Source of the DNA: Globodera rostochiensis
Taxonomy: Eukaryota > Nematoda > Chromadorea > Rhabditida > Heteroderidae
Assembly (NCBI GenBank): GCA_018350325.1
Contig: JAEVLN010000001.1
Span: forward strand, 6,415,254-6,479,253
DNA: 64,000 nt
Direction of reading: 5' to 3'
The translations under genes and the position numbers were made by a program. Shown here piece after piece: positions 47,805 to 56,619 of this stretch. The notes below the pieces were generated by a model. It did no database searches and was not told the origin of the DNA. It saw only the letters and a program-made list of their open reading frames with translations. Numbering within the stretch: position 1 is the stretch's first letter; every line of letters begins with the position of its first letter.

Positions 47805-49214
47805 TCAATTCAAATCAATCGTGTCCAGATCGATCGGCTGATCCCGGCGATCGCGCTTTTGTGGCACGCGCACGTCAGCCTTACGACGTGCTTTACTTTC
47901 AAACTTGAGGGCAGATGAGTGTGCCGTTCTGTAAGAGAAACAGCATCTTTAAATCTGACCACAAGCAGGCTCTTACTCGGACAGTTCCACGTACTCGCTG
48001 CCCTGCCCGTCCGTGAACCGGTATGAAGCCGGCCCCCGACAACCACAGCGAGTGCGTTCGCCAAGCCCTAAAGATCGGAATCCGGGACAGCAAATGCGAA
48101 GGAAGCCGACGTCTAAACTCCCGGGCAGCTCGAACACTGCAGAACTCCTTCACCAAGCAGACCGTAGCGCCCAAATTGATGCCACAGTGAAGACCGACGG
48201 TGAGTACGGCCTCGCCGGGACGCTGAATGTGGAAGCGGAAGGGGATTCCCGCCTCCCGGAGCTGCTCGGGGGAGAAGAAGAAGCTGACGTGGCCGAGCGG
48301 GTTCAAGCAGTTCGGCCAACGGTCGCCGAACAAACGCTGGCCAAGCGACTTGACCGCTTCTTCATATTGTCCCCCAACAAAAAGCCAAAGCTGAACAAAT
48401 GGGGGCTAGCCAGGGGACCGGAACCCTAATTAACCTTGGTCCCCGGGCCCAGATTATAATTAAGGTGGTGGACGTGCTCGTCCTCGCGGTGCAGCGCAAA
48501 TGCGGAAACGCCTTGCGGGGCACACAAACCGCGGACGAGCAGTGCGTCGGAGGGGGGCTCGTTGGACTAAGAGGGGACAAAAAGGAGCCTAAGTAAACCG
48601 GGATCAGTGCTGAACCATTTGGCGATAGACGCCGTTGCAGGACTCCAGCATTTCCATAACTGCTCGGTAGAACGGCGTCTCCGAAGCAGCAGGCGCGAAC
48701 CATCGAAAGCCGTAATACCAAAAAAGCGGTTCGCCCCCGGAGACGAGGACGTTGAAGTACCTGAAAGAGGGCTAAAAGGCTGTTTGAACCGATAGATGGA
48801 CCGCTCCAGCTCCTCGTCACTTTCGCCGTTGAGAGGAGGAAGCGCCTGGGCGTATTGGGTAGAAGCAAGGGCGGTGCGGATTTTCCGCGGAAGCGCCTTT
48901 CCTTCGCTCAGGTACGAAAGGGCGCCGGCGCGGCGGCACGTGACGAGCCGATCCATGGTAATGGTGAGGTCCGCCAGTTCAGGCGGAAGCACCCAGTCCT
49001 TCCGCTCTTCGGAAAAAACCTGCTTACGCCGGCCACAGGAGTGCGGTGCAGAAGAGGCACTTCGGGCGATCGCCGGCTGCAGGTCCAGATGCCGAAAACG
49101 GACGCCGAGGCCACCAGCGCTCTTAACGCGCCTCCAGTTGTCCGCAGGGCGCAAAAAGGTCGTCAGGGCGTCGAAGAAGCCCACAGCATAAAAGAATTCA
49201 AAGAATTCTAGCAT
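47805..49214 (-). CDS. JmjC-domain protein, antisense cargo gene
   Basis: Six minus-strand exons (49214-48790, 48760-48616, 48566-48435, 48405-48111, 48067-47977, 47928-47805) with GT-AG borders sum to exactly 1212 nt, 403 aa plus TGA. JmjC proteins are Fe(II)/2-oxoglutarate dioxygenases, many of them histone lysine demethylases. Residues near 215 show ALHREDEHVHHLNY, the H-x-E/D iron motif and following strand. Near 307 VGLHCGINLG provides the second His. FFFSPEQLREAGIPF and the Q-R-P-GE block between them match the KDM4/JARID-type core. N-terminal residues 1-140 are unassigned. The C terminus is basic and ends in an acidic IDLDTIDLN. Two introns are only 29 nt. Antisense introns cannot be spliced from sense genomic RNA, so their survival fits capture in this orientation. 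I saw no PHD, Tudor or zinc module. Confidence 0.85.
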
Positions 49215-49303
49215 TTCGGCTATATAAAAGGGCTAAAGGTGTTAGCGAAAGGCTGAAAGCAGGCTAGAAGGGAAGCTCGTTGGTAAAAACGAGTCGGAAC
49301 TAC

Positions 49304-49325
49304 CTGACCCGAGGGTCAGAAGCAG
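49304..49325 (+). repeat. Hairpin motif copy 7 (non-coding)
   Basis: Perfect stem CTGACC/GGTCAG around CGAG, then AAGCAG. Two compensatory changes relative to other copies. Confidence 0.85.
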
Positions 49326-49783
49326 AAACAACTAATTTAAAAAAAAAAGAAACAGTAGCAAAATAGGGACAATTTATCAAGTAAGCAATAGGAAAGCGGG
49401 CAAGAAACCCCGACAAAGCAATTGCCGGGTTAATCAATCCCCGCGTAGGGAGAAGGAGCGCCAGTCGCAGGGATAATCGAAGGCAAGGTTCCTAAAAGGG
49501 GCAAAGGAGACAAGCATTAAAAGAGAGGAAAACGGAGAGGGGGGCCTCGTCAGTACGAACCCCTCCGCTGTCCAACAGGGAAACCCCAAAGCGTGTTTCG
49601 GCCCCTAATCGTAGACACAAAGAAAAGCACAAAAGAGAACACCAAAACAAAAAAAGGAAACGTGGTGTACGCCTGTGGCGGTGGAACGCGAGCCGGTTCG
49701 GCTGAGTACACTCATACCAGCAGGAGGAGGGGACGCGGCGAGAGCTGTCGAATGATACCGAAAAGGAAGGAAAGGAATTAAAT

Positions 49784-49805
49784 CTGGCCTGAGGGCCAAA
49801 AGCTG
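49784..49805 (+). repeat. Hairpin motif copy 8 (non-coding)
   Basis: TGGCC-TGAG-GGCCA then AAAGCTG. Confidence 0.8.
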
Positions 49806-50050
49806 AAAACGAAACAAAGTGTCGAAGTGTTTCAGAGTTAGTGCGATTAGTGCACCCCCCACGCCCTCTATATTCGTTCCACAGAGTGCAAAAAGCATCC
49901 GTGGCACAGTGGTCCGTTTGAAACCTAAAATCCTTTTGACCCAGATCGGAACCCCACGAGTCACTCTCTATTTTTGGGCATTTTAGACAAACAAGCCCAA
50001 GCAGAAAGAAACCGTCAAACCGGTGAGCAGTGCATTTGCAGGTGAACTCC

Positions 50051-50072
50051 CTGGCCTGCGGGCCAGAAACAG
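50051..50072 (+). repeat. Hairpin motif copy 9 (non-coding)
   Basis: Perfect stem CTGGCC/GGCCAG around TGCG, then AAACAG. Confidence 0.85.
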
Positions 50073-50136
50073 CGCAACCACGGTGAGGCTCGATGGGCCA
50101 GCAAAATGATAGCGGCAACTCGCTTCAAAATCCACC

Positions 50137-50140
<4 letters not shown>

Positions 50141-50178
<38 letters not shown>
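50141..50178 (+). repeat. Poly(A) run of 38
   Basis: A pure A tract inside the element, about 235 nt after a tRNA-like head. It may be the tail of a nested SINE or retrocopy. Confidence 0.8.
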
Positions 50179-50180
<2 letters not shown>

Positions 50181-50689
50181 AAAATTTTTGGAGCCATACA
50201 TTTTATTTGGTTTGGGAACTATAAATGGGCCTCAAAGAGTTCGAACGTGGGTACGGGGCTCGAAACTGGACTAAAAGGGGGTCGCACTCGAATCACTGGA
50301 CCCAAAAAACGGGATAAGTCACAAGAAATGGAATCTGATGTAAAGAGACATTACTTGGGGGCACAAGATCCACTGGACGGAAATAACATTAGAAAAGAGA
50401 GAGAGTCAGACGAAGAGAGTAAATGAGACGAGCAATGCACCCTATCGGAAAAGTTTGTTCAGATCATTACTGAGGTAATCAGTGACAAGCCAGGCGGTAG
50501 ATAACAAAAAGATACGAATTTTGGCCTCTGATCAGGACTGCTTTAGTAGATTTTAACAAAATTGGTAAAAAAAAAAAAAAAACAAAAAAAAAGAAGTTAA
50601 AAACCACTCTGTGGCAAAACCTGTGTTAACATTGCTCAGGCAGCAACCGCCAAGCGCATTTTGGCGCAGCACAGACGCTCGTGGACGAC

Positions 50690-51289
50690 GCAAGGGCCGA
50701 ATTAACGCCAATGCCACTGCGTTCCGCGCGTAATTCATCGCCGATTTGGAGCCCTGCACAGCCACCGGACTCCTCGCACAAATTTGTCGACCCAAATCCA
50801 ACGCGGCTTCCACACAGTCCGAACGGGAATCGGAAATGCGCGAGACGAAGTCTAAGAGAGTCTGATTGAAATAGCTGAAGGTGTTCAAATAAAAGGAAGA
50901 GACTCATTTTTATGTATTAGTGGTTCATGTCGTTTGCGGTTGTTTTATTTAGCCAAATTTTAGAAACCACCAGGACTTATACTTTTACAACGATTTAATT
51001 GCCTGTCTGACGATTTTTTAGTTGGGTTCTTTTACTATTATTGCAGACAGAAGAAAGGCTAAGTTCGGAAAATTATAGGATAATTAAAAAAAAAAAAAAA
51101 TCAAGTGTTCGAAATGCCCCCCCGTCAATGGTCTAATAAGAGTACTGACCAACAACGTTGGGCTGTGTGCGCCGATGCGTCTCGGCCAGTAGACGCCAAC
51201 TCGCGAGCCCAGCTGTCGTTGCCTGCAATCAGATGAAGCCTCTGCAAAATGCTCACATCAGCTGCAAGTCCAATATCAGCTCCCTTAAA
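50690..51289 (-). pseudogene. Antisense fragment of an ECH1-like dienoyl-CoA isomerase gene
   Basis: ECH1 is a crotonase-fold isomerase of mitochondrial or peroxisomal beta-oxidation. The exon 51289-51154 encodes KGADIGLAADVSILQRL and a WARELASTGR strand. It splices in phase to 50851 downward, which encodes FVSRISD, AALDLGRQICARSPVAVQGS and NYARN. Both match the C-terminal third of the family. Upstream exons with the oxyanion-hole region are not found and the end after NYARN is unclear, so it is a 5'-truncated capture. The intron is preserved, again consistent with antisense cargo. Confidence 0.75.
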
Positions 51290-52569
51290 CTTTGGAATTA
51301 AAAGTAAATTGCCAAGTCAGATTATTTTGGCAGCCTTTCGAACAATCATTGGCTCGTTCCAACTAAAAGCAGTTAGAGAGGGTGTTCCTCGTTTTGCCAC
51401 AAGAATATGCTGGTTGCCAACTGATCATAAACTTAAGTTCGATCAATTTCAACCCCAGGACCCGAATTCGAAGGTTTTTCGATTTTTCTCTGATTTTTTT
51501 GGCTTCAAAAAAAAAAACATTCAAAACATTACGAGCCCACTTAAGGGTAAGCCTAATTTGGCGGACGAATGCTGCAAACAAACCTGCAGAATGTGAGTGC
51601 AGAGGCAGTTGTCGATTTGGGAGCCAAAGTGCCGCACAGGGGAGGGCGATTTAAAGCATGAGGGGAGGAAAATCCGGTCACCCCTTTAGCCATCAAGTGG
51701 TAAGGAAGTGATCGGATGACGACCCACCCTCCCCAAACAAGTCATTCATCAATTTCTATTAATTGCAGCTGCTCCGTCAGATTGCAAGAGGGAGTCAGTC
51801 AAATTATCGACGCGAAAGCACACAGTTCGCCAAAAATCGCATTTTGAGTGCCAATGCAAACTCCAATTTTGGCGAAGATTTAGAAAATCGGCCCAAAACA
51901 GACCGCAGTCTCGCTTGGGCAGGCCAACCCGAGCCTGAAAATAATCTCCCCGCAGGGAAAGAAAGGAAAAGCCAAAATCAGCTCATTTCCGCCACAGGGG
52001 GCCAGGTTATAATTCGGGGCTAATTATCTCTGCTTCTCTGCATCGAGAACCGCGCTATTCTGCCAGAGTATCGCAGCGAAAGGCTGTTTCGCCAAAATGC
52101 AGAAAACGGCGGTAATTCGAACTCCAGTTTTGGCGAAGAAACGCCGTAATCGAGAATTGGGCCGAATAAGCGCCCCGAACCGTCTGCTTCCGACCAGCGG
52201 AATCACTCAAATCCTTACAGCAAGCTTAAACATAACACCCGGCACTGTTCAACTCGGTCTCCGGGAGGTTGTTGCGGTCCTTCACTGCTGCTATCCGCTC
52301 TCACAAAGGTGCCCCGGGTCCGATTTCCCAAGGGCGCAATAAATCAGTGAATTTAAAATTCCCCTTAGTTCAAACGGCCGCCAAGCAAAAAGGAAACATT
52401 TTGGGCACCGAAATGGAGCATTCACAAAGGCTCCCACCAATTCCAAAATCAATCACCGGTCGCCCCGGGATGCCCATTCGAACGCCCCCTTCCCTCTCAA
52501 ACCTTACGACCGCCATAAAACTGAGCTGAAAATTGGGGGAAAACCCATTAATTCACAAAAGTTCCCCCA
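51290..52569. other. Cargo region without assigned gene
   Basis: Contains a plus-strand open frame at 51763-52023 (Asn/Gln-rich, unrecognised). A diverged internal repeat is seen twice, around a TTTTGGCGAAGA word (51868-51880 and 52126-52140). No domain is seen. Confidence 0.45.
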
Positions 52570-53031
52570 ATGACACAAAGAACACCCAAAAATGTTTTAC
52601 GACTGGCCTGCGGGCCTGAAGCAGACTGCTGGGCAGGCCTTCTTGCAATTGCACTCCTGTTCCTCCCCACCGTTACCCCCCTCAGAGAAGTCAAAATGGT
52701 ATTTAAACAGGGAGACGTATGCGGTGAACGGTGTGAGCTTGAGTGTGTGCCGAGAAGAATGCATTGGGTCCCCAAAGAAGGACCGGTGTCCCTACAGACA
52801 TTTTGGGCATGCTTCGAGTTGAAACCGCAGCCAGCAAACAGCCAAATGACCCTCCTTAAATCACCAAAATGGCTATTCCTGCTCGGCATGAGCACATTAA
52901 TGCTCACAGGATGCCTAATCTGCGGTTGCAACCGAATTCGGCGCCGCCGAAGGCAACCCACTGATGCCAGAAACTTCTGGCAGGCGGTTAGCACGCTAGC
53001 GGGTCGAATGGGCCACGACGGAAACCCGTAA
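52570..53031 (+). CDS. Small Cys-rich single-pass membrane protein
   Basis: A 153-aa ORF of unknown function. A hairpin copy (52603) encodes LACGPEA after the start. A hydrophobic signal-like helix follows (about 21-36). A short ectodomain has the cysteines of CGERCELEC and one further Cys. A transmembrane helix (about residues 97-114) follows, then a poly-Arg stop-transfer (IRRRRR). Topology suggests type I. It could be an accessory envelope or membrane protein of the element. No family was recognised. Confidence 0.6.
   Translation: MTQRTPKNVLRLACGPEADCWAGLLAIALLFLPTVTPLREVKMVFKQGDVCGERCELECVPRRMHWVPKEGPVSLQTFWACFELKPQPANSQMTLLKSPKWLFLLGMSTLMLTGCLICGCNRIRRRRRQPTDARNFWQAVSTLAGRMGHDGNP
52603..52624 (+). 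repeat. Hairpin motif copy 10 (start of membrane-protein ORF)
   Basis: GGCC-TGCG-GGCC then TGAAGCAG. It lies 33 nt after the ATG and encodes LACGPEA. Confidence 0.85.
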
Positions 53032-53506
53032 CCGGCCGTGCCAAAGTCCCCAATTCCCCTCCCAAGTGTTAGCAAGTCACCCAAATCCCAATGGTTCGCC
53101 CCGGACGTGCGTGTCCCCAACAGAGGGCGCAGTTGACTTTTAATCTCGGCCGTCGGTCGAAAGCCATTCAAAAGGGCAAAGGCCCCTCCGCCGTTCGCCG
53201 GCGGAGGTGCACATCGCCGTAAAAGGACGGGCAAAAGGGTGAAACGGGTAAGCCGTCCCAGTGCATCGGCCAATGCTGGCTGGCGATAGATAGGTGTCGT
53301 AACGGCCAATCGCGTTCCTTTTCATCCCGCCTCGCCTGTCCATTCCCAGCTCCGCCGCCATTTTACACATTCCCTGCCCACAATCAGACCGACCCAACCG
53401 AAGCATTCCTTCGGCCTTATTCCCCCACACACCGACATTCACATTCATTTCACACCTTCATTTCTATTTTTACGATGCGGTCCGCAATAATTGATATACG
53501 GTTTAG
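53032..53506. other. Spacer before helicase ORF
   Basis: Non-coding as far as I can see. The long minus-strand open frame across 52548-53309 has no domain and overlaps the membrane-protein ORF. Confidence 0.5.
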
Positions 53507-55657
53507 ATGTCAAGCAATACTAATCCCCTGAATACTCTAGCCTGCGGGCCTGAAACTGATTTTGAGGCGATCCCGATACCGGCTCTGGCGGATCGGAGCG
53601 ATCCGTTAGGACTGGCATCGGTGGTTGCGGAGGAGAACCTAGCCTGCGGGCTTGAAACAGAGTTAATGGAAGTGGAAGTGAAGGAGAAGGAGGAGAAAGA
53701 GGGAGGAGGAAGTGAAGAGGATGAGGAAAGTGGAAGTGAAGATGAAGAAGAGGAAGATGAGTTCGGAAACGGCGGATTCGACTGTCAAGGCTTGAGTGCA
53801 GAGCTGGGGCAGATTGAAAAGACTAGCCTGCGGGCTAGAAGCAGTGATGGAAAAGTGGCCAAGGGGAGAATGTACCTGGTCTCGCAGGTACGTGAAAACG
53901 GCGTGGTGGCAAGCCGGATCAGGTTCATCCCGGACTGGCCGGAGTTGGTGATGGTGCCGAAGGCACTGTTGGAGCCAACTCGCCCTGTCGAGATTGGGGA
54001 CACCCTCCGAGTTCATGAGTTTGAGAGGGCTCAGACTGAGTCCGGATGGGTCGAAAGGGGTGAATGGCTGTTTGAGGCCAATGGCCAATTAAACTTTCAG
54101 GCAACAGCTCTGAAAGTGAGTGATCTAAAACAGGTGCCGCTTGTCTCCGCGACCGGCATTATCGTGGACCTGCAGAGAGCGCGGAAAGACCGCCACGTCA
54201 AGTCGGCGCAGATCGCCGCACCAGAATTGGCAGGCATCATGCGTGCGCACCGTCGTCACTTCCCGGCCAATGTGCCGGACTCCGAGATCCGACACAGGGC
54301 AGTAGTGCAGCTGCAGCTGTTGCGCATCACGCGACCACCGCTGGTGCTAGTGTCGCAGCGACACGTCTACGTGCTTCCGGCAAACTTTCAGAGGCGAGCG
54401 GGCGACGAAATGCTGGCGCACCACGCGCACACAATCGCGGCGATAGAAGGTGAACCGCTGGCGTATGAATTTCCTTTCAGCGCTGGCCTCGATTGGGCCA
54501 AAGTATGTTTGGGGGAAAGAGTGATGGCGGCAGCCGTAGCCGCGCAAGCAGCCGACATCAAGTCCGAGCTTCGGCGGTTCACGTTGGTGGTGCAGCCGAA
54601 GATCGAGGAGGACGAGGGCGCCAAGGATCACCAGGTGGTTCTCTCCTTTGTTAAGGTGGTGCAGACGGTGCAAGAACTCGCCGAAATGTGTGACATCTGG
54701 GAAGACGACGTAGCGGTCAGCTGTCGTGTCAACCTGAAGGACGACGCCAAGCCGTGTGCCATCGGCTATGCGACGAAGGTGGAAAAGCGACCGGCGGACG
54801 TCGGCTATCAAATGGTGGCGAGGGTCATCCTGGCACACCAAGGAGCGAAAAAGCAGAACACTTGGGAGGAATTCCAGCAGCTGAAGGCGTCGGGAGACCA
54901 AATGGTGGAACTAGCTCCGCAGATTGCGGTCCAGGCGCTGCTCAAGAGGGCAGACATTCTGAGACGCAATGTCAGCTCGAAGATGGCCGAAGCGGGTGGG
55001 CCAATGGGGCGGATCATGTCGATCCTACTGGGGCGGCCGGCGCAGTCGGAACCTCCCAAGCTGGGCAAGGGCATAATGGGGAGAGGGGCCTTGGGCATGT
55101 TGCAGAAGGGGCAAAAGGAGACCGCCATGTGCATGCTGGATGACGTGCCTCGCGTGGTCTTCCAGCAGGCCGGGCCCGGCACGGGAAAGACGTTCACAGC
55201 AGCAACGATTGTGGCGGCAATTATGGCGGCCGATCCGGAGGCGAAAGTGCTGGCGCTGGCGCCACCGAACATCGCCGTGGTCAAACTGGTGCTCGAAATG
55301 CAGGATGCGCTGGCAGCTGCGCAGCGGACGGACAAGATGATGGCACTGTTCTCCGGGTCCGGCAAACTGCGCTACGCGCAGGACGTCGCGCGCGTGTCTC
55401 CGCACCTACTGACGACAACGGTGGGAGTGGAGGACTTCCAGAAGCTGCTCAAGCTCAGGGAGAAGCGGCTGGTCAAGCGGTACCTGAGGGCGTGCGAGCT
55501 GAACCCGAGGTTGGCCCAAGAGGCGACAGTGGCGGAGATTGTGCAGGAAGTCGAAGAGCGGCGCATCTCACCAATACGACGGGGAGGGCCGCTTGATGGA
55601 CGGCAGAGGAGTGCTGGTCCGATCGGAGGACTTCTACCGGCTGTACGGCAAAGGTGA
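53507..55657 (+). CDS. SF1 (DNA2/NAM7/UPF1-type) helicase, internally deleted
   Basis: A 716-aa ORF. Residues 1-110 are low complexity with an acidic block (DEESGSEDEEEEDEF) and three hairpin copies in the DNA. About 120-540 is a beta-rich region with strands such as YLVSQVRENG and IRFIPDWPELVMVPKALL, possibly the 1B-like region before the motor. Motif I (GPGTGKT) is near residue 554 and motif Ia (ALAPPNIAVVK) follows. Motifs II to VI are absent: the ORF loses its frame near 55560. A Gly/Arg-rich C-terminal tail (GGGRGRGASGRGRV) continues in another frame to 55769. The parent gene therefore lost several hundred codons of motor, and this copy cannot be an active helicase. Confidence 0.8.
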   Translation: MSSNTNPLNTLACGPETDFEAIPIPALADRSDPLGLASVVAEENLACGLETELMEVEVKEKEEKEGGGSEEDEESGSEDEEEEDEFGNGGFDCQGLSAELGQIEKTSLRARSSDGKVAKGRMYLVSQVRENGVVASRIRFIPDWPELVMVPKALLEPTRPVEIGDTLRVHEFERAQTESGWVERGEWLFEANGQLNFQATALKVSDLKQVPLVSATGIIVDLQRARKDRHVKSAQIAAPELAGIMRAHRRHFPANVPDSEIRHRAVVQLQLLRITRPPLVLVSQRHVYVLPANFQRRAGDEMLAHHAHTIAAIEGEPLAYEFPFSAGLDWAKVCLGERVMAAAVAAQAADIKSELRRFTLVVQPKIEEDEGAKDHQVVLSFVKVVQTVQELAEMCDIWEDDVAVSCRVNLKDDAKPCAIGYATKVEKRPADVGYQMVARVILAHQGAKKQNTWEEFQQLKASGDQMVELAPQIAVQALLKRADILRRNVSSKMAEAGGPMGRIMSILLGRPAQSEPPKLGKGIMGRGALGMLQKGQKETAMCMLDDVPRVVFQQAGPGTGKTFTAATIVAAIMAADPEAKVLALAPPNIAVVKLVLEMQDALAAAQRTDKMMALFSGSGKLRYAQDVARVSPHLLTTTVGVEDFQKLLKLREKRLVKRYLRACELNPRLAQEATVAEIVQEVEERRISPIRRGGPLDGRQRSAGPIGGLLPAVRQR
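53537..53558 (+). repeat. Hairpin motif copy 11 (start of helicase ORF)
   Basis: AGCC-TGCG-GGCC then TGAAACTG. It lies 30 nt after the ATG and encodes LACGPET. Confidence 0.8.
53639..53660 (+). repeat. Hairpin motif copy 12 (helicase ORF)
   Basis: AGCC-TGCG-GGCT then TGAAACAG. Encodes LACGLET. Confidence 0.8.
53823..53844 (+). repeat. Hairpin motif copy 13 (helicase ORF)
   Basis: Perfect stem CTAGCC/GGCTAG around TGCG, then AAGCAG. It is read in another frame (SLRARSS), so the protein is not what is conserved. Confidence 0.85.
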
Positions 55658-55769
55658 CGGGTACAACACCGGTGGGTTTCGGCGAGGGGCGAACAGATAC
55701 CAACCGTACCTCCCTCAAGGTGGCGGGCGCGGTCGTGGAGCAAGCGGGCGCGGAAGGGTGCGCCGTTGA
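55540..55769 (+). pseudogene. Displaced C-terminal end of the helicase ORF
   Basis: In another frame from about 55565, the sequence encodes DGRGVLVRSEDFYRLYG and an RGG-like tail, then a stop. It reads as the natural end of the upstream protein, separated by the deletion. Confidence 0.65.
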
Positions 55770-56170
55770 GAAAAGAAAAGAGGAAAGGAAGTTGAAGCAG
55801 CCCGTCCTCCCGCTCACTCCCTCCCAACAACCCTCGGGGAGCCAGCAATTCAATTCAAAAAAAAAAAAAACTCAAATGCCACCGGGAGCCTGGACCAATT
55901 CCTCCAACCCTTTCTTCACACACTCTCTCTTCAAAAAACTCTCCCCCTCAGGACCGGAATGACCCCGGGGTGTTCTCCCCCGACGTCCCATGCCATCGAT
56001 CTGAGATGAAGGTCGACGAGCGGTTCACTCAAAGGTGCGCAGCCTGGCCGCGGACGTTTGGGTAGGAGAACCGATGGGCGAAGCCGAGAGTCGGAGTGCC
56101 GGGATCATCTGTCTCCATTCCCCCGCGCGGGAAATGCATCTTCTGGTCTGGAGGATCGGGGACGATCCTA
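55770..56170. other. 3' untranslated part of the element
   Basis: No ORF with a domain. An A run lies at 55858-55870. It leads into the polypurine tract. Confidence 0.6.
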
Positions 56171-56171
56171 T

Positions 56172-56183
56172 GGGAAGGGGGAG
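56172..56183 (+). promoter_or_regulatory. Polypurine tract
   Basis: GGGAAGGGGGAG(C) directly precedes TGTAAGGG, the inferred LTR start. This is the expected plus-strand priming site. Confidence 0.75.
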
Positions 56184-56562
56184 CTGTAAGGGTGCACCGG
56201 TTGGCATTCCCCAATTCCGCAATCTCCCCGAATTGCTGAGCAGTCCCCTTCATTGATCACATGAACAGTTGTCCCCATGCTCCATATCAATTGTCTCCGC
56301 CCCATTGACCAACATTTCCCTTGCTGTTCCTGTCCCCAGTGATCAGTCCCGCGGAAACTAATGTTCACTCTCATCTGTCCTGTCCATCTCGTGTTCGTCG
56401 GAGTGAATAAACATCCTTTATCCTTGGTGGAGCGAGTCGAACGTGGGGAGGCGAAGTCATCGCCCAGGGCCCGGGCACCCTCCCTAACATTCCGACCCCC
56501 ATCCAAAATTCCAACACTCGGTGCCAACGTCGTCCTGGGTGGGCACGGCGCGCAACCACTCA
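56184..56562 (+). repeat. Right LTR
   Basis: Runs from TGTAAGG to CACTCA (TG...CA), about 379 bp, with AATAAA at 56406-56411. The 353 bp from 56210 are identical to the left LTR. Confidence 0.88.
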
Positions 56563-56619
56563 CTATTGAAATACTTCAAAGCTTTTTATCCTTGGAATTT
56601 TCTTCTTTTGATATTTTTC

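Larger units (their letters stand above)
49215..50640. other. Non-coding cargo region with hairpins and poly(A)
   Basis: Holds three hairpin copies (49304, 49784, 50051), a tRNA-like stretch (TGGCACAGTGG near 49914, weak B box near 49955) and a run of 38 A (50141-50178). The long minus-strand open frame at 49492-50118 has no recognisable domain and I do not call it. Confidence 0.5.
38773..56562 (+). mobile_element. Giant Ty3/gypsy-type LTR retrotransposon
   Basis: About 17.8 kb between identical LTR segments (38773-39125 and 56210-56562). The internal order is primer site, leader, gag-envelope-protease ORF, RT/RNase H, integrase, antisense JmjC gene, antisense ECH1-like fragment, small membrane-protein ORF, helicase ORF and polypurine tract. 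Ty3/gypsy elements are usually 5-10 kb, so about half of this one is cargo. Pol order (PR-RT-RH-INT), YVDD and the DDE integrase assign it to the Ty3/gypsy group. The LTR identity implies recent insertion or gene conversion. Frameshifts in pol and a deletion in the helicase mean this copy is probably not autonomous. Confidence 0.9.

Noticed and set aside
48407..48427. Possible 14th hairpin copy (CTAGCCAGGGGACCGGAACC)
   Set aside because: The stem does not pair properly and the sequence is also an intron end of the JmjC gene. The resemblance may be chance.
48013..48429. Plus-strand 138-aa ORF after integrase
   Set aside because: It is the opposite strand of JmjC exons 3-5. The spliced minus-strand gene, with iron-site motifs and exact codon count, explains the region better.
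49492..50118. Minus-strand open frame of 208 aa in the element
   Set aside because: No domain. It reads through three hairpin copies in reverse and has no phase-consistent neighbours. More likely chance openness in GC-rich DNA.
52548..53309. Minus-strand open frame of 253 aa
   Set aside because: It overlaps the better-supported plus-strand membrane-protein ORF and lacks any recognisable motif.
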